Part shown: positions 1 through 7,161 of the stretch, piece after piece
Layout of the letters: each line of letters starts with the position of its first letter
Position numbering within the stretch: the first letter of the stretch is position 1
DNA from: Gammaproteobacteria bacterium
GTDB lineage: Bacteria > Pseudomonadota > Gammaproteobacteria > Tenderiales > Tenderiaceae
Direction: 5' to 3'
NCBI GenBank assembly: GCA_024276775.1
Contig: JAJRWO010000276.1
Location: forward strand, 1-16,083
Length of the DNA stretch: 16,083 nucleotides
Notes under the pieces: generated by a model
What the model was told of the DNA's origin: nothing
The model's database searches: none
What the model saw: the letters and a program-made list of their open reading frames with translations, nothing else
Translations under genes and position numbers: made by a program

Positions 1-1
1 A

Positions 2-1216
2 GGTTTTTTTGAACTCCCGGCGCATGACCATACTCAACTTGCTAAGGCGATTAAATACGTAGTTTTACGAGGAAATGATCAGAACTACAACCTAAGTGAG
101 TCTGTAGCAAGAATGGCTGGTATGCCGTTAATGAATTTACTGAGCTCCCTTAAGAATAACGACAAAGAGAATATAAGCATATTTGCCCATAGTATGGGAA
201 ATATTGTAGTGAGTGAGGCGCTTAGAAATGCAAATGGTTCGCCATTAGTTAGTACTTATATATCATCACAAGCAGCTGTTTCAGCGGGTTCTTATAATCA
301 GGATGCAGCATGGATGGATTTTAGACCTCTTTCAACAAGTACCACCGAAGATAGTAATTTTATTCGCGCACTAGCACTGGCTATTACTCGACATGAAGCA
401 TCAACCGTAGATTTTTTGTGGCGCATATCTAATCCTCAGAACATACCCTTTGAATGTGAAGGTCAAGATATTTCAGTAAGAGATGAATTTCGTGAGCTTG
501 TGTTTGGCGATACTGGATCACTCACTCAAGAATGTATAGAAGCTTTAGACATTTTGTTAGATGGAGAAGATGCTCGATTGTTTAGAATGCCACCAAATCA
601 CTATACCTATACCATACCAACACCACATGGTAGAACCGATGCGATTGGAGAAAAAGGCGAGGCAGAAAGAGCAAACTGGCAAGAAATGTATTACGACTCA
701 ATTGACACCGTTGCGGGAAATATTATCAACTTTTACAACCCACAAGATGCCGCATTAGAAGCATGGGAAGTCAATCAAATCACAAAACCAGATTCGGCAG
801 GCTCATTATTTAATATTATTGAATTCTTCAGTCCGGAGTTATTAGATGAACCGCTATTTGGTTTAAGTGACTGGACGTATAGACCGGTATTAAATCCCAT
901 CAGTAAATTAGTGGATGATACCTATTTTGAAAACAACCAATCACTAGGCATATTTGATCGAACAACACCTATTACCTTGGAATCAGCAAAGATACTCTCC
1001 TATATAACCCCATCAAGAACTGGTGCGTTAGGTCAGAGTGATGAAACATTAGGAGATAACTCTGTGATTAATCAAGGTATCTCTATCTTAGATACTAATG
1101 GCGATGGATACGGCCCTTCTAATCAAGGGCATACCTCGCAATTTTTTAAAACATTTTTTGATAGACAAAATTATTGGGACCAAATCATACGCCGTTTTCG
1201 TCTAAATACAGAATAG
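2..1216 (+). CDS. alpha/beta-hydrolase-like protein, C-terminal part (5' end outside window)
   Basis: The frame is open from base 2 to a TAG at 1214-1216 (404 codons), so the true start lies upstream; the ATG at 113 is internal. A nucleophile-elbow motif AHSMGN (GxSxG type) places the likely catalytic Ser at 191-193. It lies in a typical strand-turn-helix, ISIFAHSMGNIVVSEALR. Further on, NFYNPQDAAL offers a candidate acid (Asp at 746-748) and GHTSQF near the C-terminus a candidate His (1130-1132), giving Ser-Asp-His in the order usual for this fold. A short DTNGDG segment just before the His resembles a calcium-binding loop. The substrate is unknown; an esterase, lipase or amidase would all fit, and secretion cannot be judged without the N-terminus. 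It is followed 8 bases later by a membrane-anchored gene on the same strand. The triad is inferred from motif order; the fold call is fairly safe. Confidence 0.65.
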   Translation, partial: GFFELPAHDHTQLAKAIKYVVLRGNDQNYNLSESVARMAGMPLMNLLSSLKNNDKENISIFAHSMGNIVVSEALRNANGSPLVSTYISSQAAVSAGSYNQDAAWMDFRPLSTSTTEDSNFIRALALAITRHEASTVDFLWRISNPQNIPFECEGQDISVRDEFRELVFGDTGSLTQECIEALDILLDGEDARLFRMPPNHYTYTIPTPHGRTDAIGEKGEAERANWQEMYYDSIDTVAGNIINFYNPQDAALEAWEVNQITKPDSAGSLFNIIEFFSPELLDEPLFGLSDWTYRPVLNPISKLVDDTYFENNQSLGIFDRTTPITLESAKILSYITPSRTGALGQSDETLGDNSVINQGISILDTNGDGYGPSNQGHTSQFFKTFFDRQNYWDQIIRRFRLNTE

Positions 1217-1224
1217 GTTTTTTA

Positions 1225-2271
1225 ATGAAAAAAATATTGCAAATACCGAGAGTGCTGCTAATTATTTTCCTTATGGCGCTGTATTTTTTTTATCCCTGGG
1301 AGGAAAAAAATATTATTGATGAAAATGAAACTAAGGATAGGCACCCAAACCAAGCTTCCCCTCAAATCGCTGCTGTTGAAGAAAAACTTTTACCTATAAA
1401 CGAGCATCTGAAAACTGAGGCGAAAAAACTAGAAAAAAAGCGTGAGTTAATAAAAGAGCTTGAAAAAGACCCTGAATTTCAGTCCAGTATAGAAAAATAT
1501 TTTAAGCCACTCGTTACATTTTCAGAAACGTTACTCGCAGATATTAATTTTTTTGGTTTAGTGATAGATCAAAATGGTGAGCCAGTTGCTGGCCACAAAA
1601 TAATATACAACACCATTGGAGCGATATACGCAGAAGGTAGCGGACCAGGTGAGACAGTAACTGATGCAAGTGGTCGTTTCGCCATAAACGATGCCAAGGC
1701 AAGAACATTGTATATAGAATCAGCAAAAAAGAATGGATACCAGTTTCCAAGAGCAAAATATCTAGACCACGATATTTTTCTTAATACTAGCGAAGAAAAT
1801 CCCTATATAGTCAATGCTTGGGAGATAGATCGGTATCCAAATATTATAAAAAGTAAAGCTTTTCCTAAGTTTATACCTGACGGCAGAACATATACGCTCA
1901 ATTTTTTAGATAAAAAAATTGTCAAAGAAGAGGATAGCATAGAAGGAGATTTAAGGGTGACCTTCGACAGAACTGATGAACAATGGAATGTAGTAATAGA
2001 AGCAGTTAATGGTGGTTTACAGGAGACAGATGATTTGTATCGTTACCTCGCCCCAGTTGGTGGTTACAAGCCTAGTTTATCGTATCAAGGAACGGGAAAA
2101 AATAAAGCAAAAACATCCAAAAATAACATTTATTTTACATCTAGAAAAAATAAAATCTACGGTACATTTGAGATGGAGGTCTGGCCATACTATCGAGATA
2201 AATCTGGAATAAGTTTAGATTACGTTATCAATCTCGAACAAGGTCGAAACTTAGCCATAAAAAAATATTAA
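1225..2271 (+). CDS. membrane-anchored protein with coiled coil and carboxypeptidase-regulatory-like domain
   Basis: 348 residues from the ATG at 1225; an earlier in-frame ATG at 1174 would overlap the preceding gene by 43 bases and put 17 polar residues before the membrane segment, so it is less likely. Residues about 7-23 (VLLIIFLMALYFFY) form one hydrophobic helix after two lysines, as in a signal anchor; no lipobox Cys is visible. Residues about 45-95 are rich in Lys/Glu with heptad-like spacing (KKLEKKRELIKELEKD), suggesting a coiled coil. From about residue 108, FFGLVIDQNGEPVAGHKI, followed by DASGRFAI, matches the start and the Gly-Arg-Phe strand of carboxypeptidase-regulatory-like / SpaA-like beta-sandwich domains. 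The rest is not recognised. The 8-base gap to the hydrolase gene suggests co-transcription, so it could be an accessory, anchoring or protective partner; that role is inference. Confidence 0.6.
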   Translation: MKKILQIPRVLLIIFLMALYFFYPWEEKNIIDENETKDRHPNQASPQIAAVEEKLLPINEHLKTEAKKLEKKRELIKELEKDPEFQSSIEKYFKPLVTFSETLLADINFFGLVIDQNGEPVAGHKIIYNTIGAIYAEGSGPGETVTDASGRFAINDAKARTLYIESAKKNGYQFPRAKYLDHDIFLNTSEENPYIVNAWEIDRYPNIIKSKAFPKFIPDGRTYTLNFLDKKIVKEEDSIEGDLRVTFDRTDEQWNVVIEAVNGGLQETDDLYRYLAPVGGYKPSLSYQGTGKNKAKTSKNNIYFTSRKNKIYGTFEMEVWPYYRDKSGISLDYVINLEQGRNLAIKKY

Positions 2272-2651
2272 ATCGATCACGACCAAGGGGTTCGATCAAG
2301 AGGTCAAAGCACTCGAAAAATATTAACTAGCACTGATAAATATTAGTTAGGGATAAAACAACCAAAAATCATGGAAAATGTTTAACAGAAAACGTGTTTA
2401 ATACCCAATACACAACAACAAGAGATTTGATTTCTGTGCTGGCTTACCGCAGCGCAATGCATTGCAGCGCGTGCGTGATTCTAGTCGATGGAAACGATTA
2501 TTTAAATCGCCGCTGTTTCTTGTTCTATTGCTTCGATTTCAACAACGACAACATTTTTGACACCGTCGTGCTCGGTAAAATTATTACCCAAACCAATGAA
2601 GATCAGATCAAGGCAGATCAAGGGGTAAGATCAAAAGATCAAGGGGGAAAA
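2272..2651. other. 380-bp stretch without a convincing gene, repeat-rich
   Basis: It holds a degenerate copy of the RAYT left-end repeat (about 2294-2320), a 13-base near-direct repeat (2318-2330 and 2338-2350, 11 of 13 identical), a perfect 12-bp palindrome GCAATGCATTGC (2454-2465), and from 2601 a cluster of GATCAAGG-type units. A frame opening with GTG at 2394 and running to 2696 encodes about 100 residues, but its end is made of repeat sequence, no ribosome binding site is visible and the protein is unfamiliar. It may be a remnant of a lost gene; I do not call it a CDS. Confidence 0.5.
2294..2320 (+). repeat. degenerate RAYT left-end repeat, copy 1
   Basis: GATCAAGAGGTCAAAGCAC and the following TCGAAAAA match, with a few transitions, the 27-base unit GATCAAGGGGTCAGAGTAC plus TTGAAAAA found at 2652-2678 and again from about 3009. 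No transposase follows this copy, so it looks like an orphan end left by an earlier insertion or deletion. Confidence 0.55.
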
Positions 2652-2661
2652 GATCAAGGGG
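2601..2661 (+). repeat. cluster of short GATCAAGG repeats (six GATC sites)
   Basis: GATC occurs at 2601, 2606, 2617, 2629, 2637 and 2652, mostly extended to GATCAAGG or GATCAAGGGG, with irregular spacing of 5-15 bases. The last unit runs straight into the left end of the first truncated RAYT copy. It looks like slippage or repeated partial duplication of the RAYT end sequence. If the host has Dam methylase, this would also be a dense methylation cluster. Confidence 0.6.
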
Positions 2662-3006
2662 TCAGAGTACTTGAAAAAGGGCGAATAAGGGCTTGAAAGG
2701 AATTAAAAGAGATGATGGATAGTTATAAGGAGAGGATTGATGTCAAGGATAATCGTGCCTGGACAAGCGCTGCATATAATACAGCGTGGTGTGAATCGCC
2801 AAGCCGTCTTCTTTGCGGATACAGATTATCGACTGTATTTAGAGGTATTAAAGGAAGTGTTGGAGCAACACAGATGTTTGCTTCATGCCTATGTATTAAT
2901 GACCAATCATGTACATATGCTCATGACGCCAATGGATGAAGAAGGGCCATCAAAAGTGATGCAAAGTGTAGGGCGACGCTACGTGAGATACGTAAACACA
3001 AGCTAG
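2653..3006 (+). repeat. tandem RAYT element copy A (3' truncated)
   Basis: This segment matches 3010-3375 almost base for base, beginning with the same left end (ATCAAGGGGTCAGAGTAC). It stops just where the left end of copy B begins. Differences between the copies are a handful of transitions, a one-base indel before the ribosome binding site and a nine-base indel at the start codon. The duplication is therefore recent. Confidence 0.8.
2740..3006 (+). pseudogene. truncated RAYT (REP-associated tyrosine transposase), copy A
   Basis: The ATG at 2740 follows a good ribosome binding site (AGGAGAGG at 2729-2736). The frame encodes 88 residues, MSRIIVPGQALHIIQRGVNR onward, ending at a TAG after VRYVNTS. 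It keeps the N-terminal half of a Y1/RAYT (TnpA_REP) transposase: the strand HIIQRG and the metal-binding His-x-His in MTNHVHML. It loses the RTGTLWE segment, the helix that carries the catalytic Tyr (RYIELNPVRAG in the intact neighbour) and the C-terminal DNA-binding part. It cannot be an active nuclease. Without the Tyr it could at most still bind DNA or metal. Family assignment is firm; lack of activity is inferred from the missing half. Confidence 0.8.
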
Positions 3007-3009
3007 AAA

Positions 3010-3400
3010 ATCAAGGGGTCAGAGTACTTGAAAAAGGGCGAATAAGGGATTGAAAGGAATTAAAAGAGATGATGGATAGTTATAAGGGAGAGGATTGATG
3101 GCAAGGATGTCAAGGATAATCGTGCCTGGACAAGCGCTGCATATAATACAGCGTGGTGTGAATCGCCAAGCCGTCTTCTTTGCGGATACAGATTATCGAC
3201 TGTATTTAGAGGTATTAAAGGAAGTGTTGGAACAACACAGATGTTTGCTTCATGCCTATGTATTAATGACCAATCATGTGCATATGCTCATGACACCAAC
3301 GGATGAAGAAGGGCCATCAAAAGTGATGCAAAGTGTAGGACGAGGCTACGTGAGATACGTGAACGCAAGTTATAGACGAACAGGAACGTTATGGGAAGAA
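3010..3400 (+). repeat. tandem RAYT element copy B (3' truncated)
   Basis: Second copy of the 2653-3006 unit, starting with the same left end and running slightly further into the gene. It ends at GTTATGGGAAG and is then joined to the left inverted repeat of the intact RAYT at 3401. No continuation of this copy is seen on the far side of the intact element, so the junction is not a clean insertion. Confidence 0.8.
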
Positions 3401-3424
3401 ATAATAGGGTCAGACTCGATTTAA
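3098..3424 (+). pseudogene. truncated RAYT, copy B
   Basis: The ATG at 3098 gives 108 residues. The N-terminus has a near-duplicated nine bases (ATGGCAAGG ATGTCAAGG), so the protein starts MARMSRII rather than MSRII as in copy A. It retains the His-x-His motif (MTNHVHML) and reaches RTGTLWE, but after Glu-Glu the frame runs into the adjoining inverted repeat, reads IIGSDSI and stops at 3422-3424. The catalytic-Tyr helix and C-terminal domain are missing. The near identity with copy A and clear divergence from the intact gene downstream show that two RAYT lineages meet here. Confidence 0.8.
3401..3423 (+). repeat. left inverted repeat of intact RAYT element
   Basis: A 23-base arm starting ATAATAGGGTCAGACTCG. 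It pairs with 4179-4201 at 22 of 23 positions. Its GGGTCAGA core also occurs in the left ends of copies A (2658-2665) and B (3016-3023), suggesting a shared recognition sequence. Confidence 0.8.
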
Positions 3425-3488
3425 TTTCCTTTCGGTGCTAGGATGCAGTTTTTCATGGAAGAGAAGCGCAAGAAATGAAGTTCTGCTT

Positions 3489-4181
3489 ATGGCCCGTTTA
3501 GCACGCTATTTTGTAAAAGACCAACCACAACATGTTATCCAGCGAGGTAATAATCGCGAACCTATCTTTGCGGCGGATGACGATTATCAGTTTTATCTGG
3601 AATGTTTGCATGAGGCTGCTGATCGACAAGGATGTTTGATTCATGCATATGTGTTGATGACGAACCATGTGCATCTTTTGGCAAGCCCCGGCACTGAAGC
3701 CAGCTTGCCTAAAACCCTGCAATCCGTTGGGCGTCGCTACGTGCAATATTTCAATTATCGCTATGAGCGCACCGGCACCCTCTGGGAAGGGCGTTATAAG
3801 GCGACCTTAATTGATAGTGAGCAGTACTTATTGACCTGTATGCGCTATATAGAGCTTAATCCTGTACGTGCTGGAATGGTTGATCATCCTGGAGACTATC
3901 CGTGGTCTAGTTATGGTGCTAATGCGGTAGGTGAAGCGAATAGACTCATTACCCCTCATTTATTATACCGACGGCTAGGGCGCAGTGCGCAGGCAAGACA
4001 AAGAGGTTATCGGCAACTTTTTCGTGGCCAGATTGGCAAGACTGATTTGCAAGCCATTCGTGAAGCAACAAACAAGGCATGGGTTTTGGGAAATGATCGG
4101 TTTAAAGAAAAGGTAGCAACGCTTGCAGGGCGGCGCACTCAACCTAAGCCCAGAGGAAGGCCTGTCAAGAAAGATGATTAA
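3489..4181 (+). CDS. RAYT family transposase (REP-associated tyrosine transposase), intact
   Basis: 230 residues from the ATG at 3489; an in-frame TTG at 3435 would add 18 residues unlike the family and is rejected. The protein opens MARLARYFVKDQPQHVIQRG, a typical RAYT start. It has the metal-binding pair His60-x-His62 in MTNHVHLL, RTGTLWEGRYK at about 95-104, and the helix MRYIELNPVRAG with the candidate catalytic Tyr120. YPWSSY at 137-142 and a basic tail (KPRGRPVKK) for DNA binding follow. These single-strand nucleases act on short REP-like palindromes and are usually single-copy housekeeping-type genes rather than self-mobilising insertion sequences. Its TAA lies inside the right inverted repeat. 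The protein is related to but clearly diverged from the two truncated copies upstream. No strong ribosome binding site is visible. Confidence 0.88.
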   Translation: MARLARYFVKDQPQHVIQRGNNREPIFAADDDYQFYLECLHEAADRQGCLIHAYVLMTNHVHLLASPGTEASLPKTLQSVGRRYVQYFNYRYERTGTLWEGRYKATLIDSEQYLLTCMRYIELNPVRAGMVDHPGDYPWSSYGANAVGEANRLITPHLLYRRLGRSAQARQRGYRQLFRGQIGKTDLQAIREATNKAWVLGNDRFKEKVATLAGRRTQPKPRGRPVKKDD

Positions 4182-4201
4182 GTCGAGTCTGACCCTATTA
4201 T
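4179..4201 (-). repeat. right inverted repeat of intact RAYT element
   Basis: Reverse complement of 3401-3423 with one mismatch; on the plus strand it reads TAAGTCGAGTCTGACCCT and continues ATTAT. It includes the stop codon of the transposase gene. In RNA the two arms lie 755 bases apart, so they are better seen as element ends than as a terminator. Confidence 0.8.
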
Positions 4202-4227
4202 TCCTTTATGACCCTATTATTCCTTTA
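4190..4227 (+). repeat. 19-bp perfect tandem repeat at right element end
   Basis: TGACCCTATTATTCCTTTA occurs at 4190-4208 and again at 4209-4227. The first copy overlaps the right inverted repeat. The duplication suggests a staggered event or slippage at the element boundary. Confidence 0.85.
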
Positions 4228-4381
4228 GTGTTTTCTGTATTTTTTCCTTGCCCCGGTGTTGCGCTGGCTGGACAACTTATCTAAAGCAAAGCAGGATTGC
4301 TTATCGGGGACTAACCGCCTCCGCTCCGCTCCGTGCCCTAGGGGTGCTCTCCTTGCGGTCAGCAAAAGATCACGCTTCACG

Positions 4382-5665
4382 TTATGCAGCCAGCCAGGCC
4401 AGTGCCAAGCCCAATAACACAAACAGTGTGATCGTAGCATTCCATCCAGCTACAAAGTCTTGCAGTTTCTGCCAGTGACTGCTGTACTGATAGTGTTTTA
4501 CCACCTTTAACCATGAGACATGCCAAAGCGACTGAAGTCCGAGCAGCGTGTCTTCACCCCATTGCCGGGTTGCGCCGATCCATCGGTTTAATATTTCCAC
4601 TCGCGGTAACGCTACGGCAGGGTGTTGGTGGCGTGTTTTCTGCGTCCAACCGATGGTAACAATCAGTAGTGCTAGCAAGATTCCCAATGAAGCGATGAAG
4701 GGATAGCCAAGGTATTCGTATTGACGCCATATCGTTGGATGGGCCAGCCCTGTTCCCAATGCCGCGATAAACAAGCTGGCGGCGCCACTGCTCATCCACA
4801 CTATTTTTACAGATGTTGGCGTGCAAAGCTTAAGCGTCGCGTACAGTACGCCGATTACCCCGATCATTTGGATAATCATTGCTGAAATACCAAAGGCATG
4901 TTCGCCAAGCGGCAACCAACGCACTGCTCCAAGCCATCCCATAACAACCGGCACGCCAATTATTAACAAAGCTGTGGCCTGATTCGTTGACTTGAATGCG
5001 CTCGACAACCACAAATGAGCAGGCCATATTCCTGTCTTGAGTGCGAAACCGATGAAGGTTACCCAAAGATAAAATTGTGAGGATGAAGCCTTTGCCATGG
5101 CTTCGCGAACGCCTTCGAAACGTAAATTATCTGTCGTGAACGCGGCAAGCAATAGTGCTTCGAATAACAGTAGATCCGCTATGATTAAAAAGATAAGGTA
5201 AAGGCGACCAGCGCGCTGCGTCTCTGCATTACCGTTCTGAACGAACAGAGCGTAAAAACCGTAGCTCATGATTGTAGTAAAGCAAAAAAAGCCAACCAGA
5301 TCGTTTGCCAACACGGCGCCCAGGTTACCAGCCAGAGTCAGTAGAAAAAATGTGGTTGAGCGCCCGTTCGCAAAACCTTGTTTCGAAGACGTTATCATCG
5401 TCGCCGCTGTGAACCAGATTACAACGGACATCGCCAAGACCCAGCGAGTCGCATCATCGATGGTGAATCCTGTTCCGAAAAGTAGCCAGGGCAGTTGCAG
5501 CGAGACATTACCAGGTAATACTGCCAGCAGCGCTACCGGCACAATGGCTAGATGACGCGGCCAGTATAGACGCGAATGCAGCGCAGGTATGGCTAGCAGT
5601 AGCGGCCAGGCCACGGCAATTACCATAACAATCGAAAGCAAGATAGCGTAGATCTCTGCACTCAT
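4382..5665 (-). CDS. third antiporter-like (NuoL/M/N-type) membrane subunit, atypical
   Basis: 427 residues, nearly all hydrophobic segments, last gene of the antiporter operon; its ATG overlaps the preceding stop (ATGA, 5662-5665). The core keeps the family's TM7 lysine context, GFALKTGIWPAHLWL (Lys210, His217). The TM5 segment, however, reads FFCFTTIMSYGFYAL (126-140), where active members have F-x-x-F-x-E-x-M-S, so Thr131 sits at the usual glutamate. The following stretch SSAFKSTNQATALL replaces the usual A-P-x-P-V-S-A-L-L-H loop, and the TM8 lysine is absent. Residues about 340-400 are polar and amphipathic and precede a last membrane helix, recalling the lateral helix of NuoL. It is shorter than the usual 480-500. 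It probably completes the antiporter arm but may be structural rather than ion-pumping; that is inferred from the missing residues. Confidence 0.75.
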   Translation of the reverse strand: MSAEIYAILLSIVMVIAVAWPLLLAIPALHSRLYWPRHLAIVPVALLAVLPGNVSLQLPWLLFGTGFTIDDATRWVLAMSVVIWFTAATMITSSKQGFANGRSTTFFLLTLAGNLGAVLANDLVGFFCFTTIMSYGFYALFVQNGNAETQRAGRLYLIFLIIADLLLFEALLLAAFTTDNLRFEGVREAMAKASSSQFYLWVTFIGFALKTGIWPAHLWLSSAFKSTNQATALLIIGVPVVMGWLGAVRWLPLGEHAFGISAMIIQMIGVIGVLYATLKLCTPTSVKIVWMSSGAASLFIAALGTGLAHPTIWRQYEYLGYPFIASLGILLALLIVTIGWTQKTRHQHPAVALPRVEILNRWIGATRQWGEDTLLGLQSLWHVSWLKVVKHYQYSSHWQKLQDFVAGWNATITLFVLLGLALAWLAA

Positions 5666-7161
5666 GGTCGAGAGAACTCATGCTCTGCAATGAATTGCGC
5701 CCATTCCAGCGGACTAAATGTCGATGTCGCTAATAGGCCTGCAGCCAATGCCATTAGTGCAGTGATGACAGGTGGTAGCAATAGCATCCAGGCTGTTTCC
5801 TTGCGGCCAAAGTCGAACTCTTTTGGCCAAGTGCTCGGCGGCTCTTGAAACCAGGCGCGATGTAGAATTGGCAAAAAATAGGCGGCGTTAAGCAGGCTAC
5901 TGCCTGCCAGCACGATAATCACCCATTCCTGGCCTGCTTGCAGCGCGCCCAGACCTAAATACCATTTAGTGACAAACCCGGCAACTGGCGGAGCACCAAT
6001 CATGCCAAAGGCACCGATGGTAAAGGCTGCCATGGTCCAGGGCATGCGCCGCCCGACACCGTTCATTTCGCTGATCTTGTGGATACCCAGGGTCTCGGCA
6101 AGATTACCGGCACAGAAAAACAGGGTAATTTTCATCAAGCCCTGATGCACCAGATGCACTACGCCACCAATGGCAGCAACAGGCCCGGCGATGGCGGTAC
6201 CTAACACAATATAGGAGACCTGGCTTATGGTGGAAAATGCCAGTCTGCGCTTTAGATCATCCTGAAACAGGGCGCGTAAGGAACCGTAAATAATGGTTAT
6301 TGCTGCTAGCCAGGCCAGGGGGGCTAGCACGCCCAGGTTGGCGGCAAACTCTACTCCGAACACATCATAGACGACACGCACAATGCCAAACGCGCCAGCC
6401 TTTACCACAGCCACGGCATGCAACAGGGCACTGACCGGCGCCGGTGCGACCATGGCCTGCGGCAGCCAGCCGTGCAGTGGTACCAACGCCGCCTTGACAC
6501 CAAATCCGGCAATTAGCAAAGTGAAAATAATAATCAGTGCCGTATGATGCTCTGCTCCCAAGCTGTCAAGAAACCCCTGCGGTGTAAACTCCAATGTGCC
6601 GGTCAAGGTATAGAGCCATACCGTTGCCACCAGTAACAAGGCGCCTCCTGTAATTGTATACCGTAAATAAATCAGCCCGGCATGGCGTGCGGCCTCGGTA
6701 CCGCGATGTACAACTAATGGATAGGTGGCGAGGGTCAGCAGTTCGTAGAACAGTAAAAAAGTGATCAGGTTGCCGGACAGAGCTACGCCAACGGTGGCGG
6801 TGACGCACAGACTGAAAAATCCAAAGAAGCGGCTACGATGAGGTGAGTGTTCTAGGTAGCCTATGGCATAAACAGTTGTGACCAACCACAGCACCGCAGA
6901 CAGAGAAACGAATAACAGGGACAGCGGCCCCGCTCGCAGCACGAGCTCCAGCCCTGGCAACAGTGCCAGCCGCGTTTCATACTGCTGCCCTTGGGAAACC
7001 CCCCACAATACAAATCCCACCAAAACTAGTTTCACCAAGGCACCAGACAAATTAAGTACAGTGCGCAGGCGGACTCTTTCTTCTGTCAGGCCGAAAATGA
7101 TCAAGCCTGGCAGCAAAGAGCTTGCAATCATGAGCGGTGGCATCCACGCGTTCCAGTTCAT
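5662..7161 (-). CDS. antiporter-like subunit of Mrp/complex I type (MrpA-N / MnhD-like)
   Basis: 499 residues and about 14 membrane helices, a member of the proton-conducting NuoL/M/N / MrpA-MrpD family. Key residues for proton transfer are present: Glu140 in TM5 (LLFYELLTLATYPL), Lys223 in TM7 (GFGVKAALVPLHGWLP), His230, the loop APAPVSALLH, Lys254 in TM8, His336/His339 and Lys344 (HLVHQGLMKITLFFCAGN), and Lys399 in TM12 (GFVTKW). Start and stop overlap its neighbours by 4 bases (ATGA at 7158-7161 and 5662-5665), implying translational coupling. Because no full-length MrpA is present, this or the next gene must supply MrpA's N-terminal antiporter module. Which one is the MrpA-N and which an extra MrpD cannot be settled by eye. 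Confidence 0.88.
   Translation of the reverse strand: MNWNAWMPPLMIASSLLPGLIIFGLTEERVRLRTVLNLSGALVKLVLVGFVLWGVSQGQQYETRLALLPGLELVLRAGPLSLLFVSLSAVLWLVTTVYAIGYLEHSPHRSRFFGFFSLCVTATVGVALSGNLITFLLFYELLTLATYPLVVHRGTEAARHAGLIYLRYTITGGALLLVATVWLYTLTGTLEFTPQGFLDSLGAEHHTALIIIFTLLIAGFGVKAALVPLHGWLPQAMVAPAPVSALLHAVAVVKAGAFGIVRVVYDVFGVEFAANLGVLAPLAWLAAITIIYGSLRALFQDDLKRRLAFSTISQVSYIVLGTAIAGPVAAIGGVVHLVHQGLMKITLFFCAGNLAETLGIHKISEMNGVGRRMPWTMAAFTIGAFGMIGAPPVAGFVTKWYLGLGALQAGQEWVIIVLAGSSLLNAAYFLPILHRAWFQEPPSTWPKEFDFGRKETAWMLLLPPVITALMALAAGLLATSTFSPLEWAQFIAEHEFSRP

Noticed and set aside
1174..1224. Earlier ATG for the membrane-anchored protein
   Set aside because: It overlaps the hydrolase gene and puts a polar stretch before the signal anchor; the ATG at 1225 gives a standard Lys-rich N-terminus.
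2454..2465. 12-bp perfect palindrome GCAATGCATTGC as an operator
   Set aside because: It is not near a supported start codon or promoter; noted only as part of the repeat region.
2601..2661. Short repeats considered as a CRISPR array
   Set aside because: Units are only about 8-10 bases and the spacing is irregular at 5-15 bases; no repeat-spacer pattern and no cas genes.
2394..2696. Possible 100-codon gene starting with GTG
   Set aside because: No ribosome binding site, unfamiliar product, and the 3' third is made of the GATCAAGG repeats; at best a remnant.
4284..4302. AAGCAA-7-TTGCTT hairpin as terminator of the antiporter operon
   Set aside because: Only six pairs, three G/C, with no T-run in the direction of transcription.
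4204..4381. Short frames on both strands between the RAYT and the last antiporter gene
   Set aside because: Composition is odd (repeated CCGCT, palindrome CCCTAGGG at 4336-4343), but no frame resembles a protein family and the frames run into the antiporter gene.
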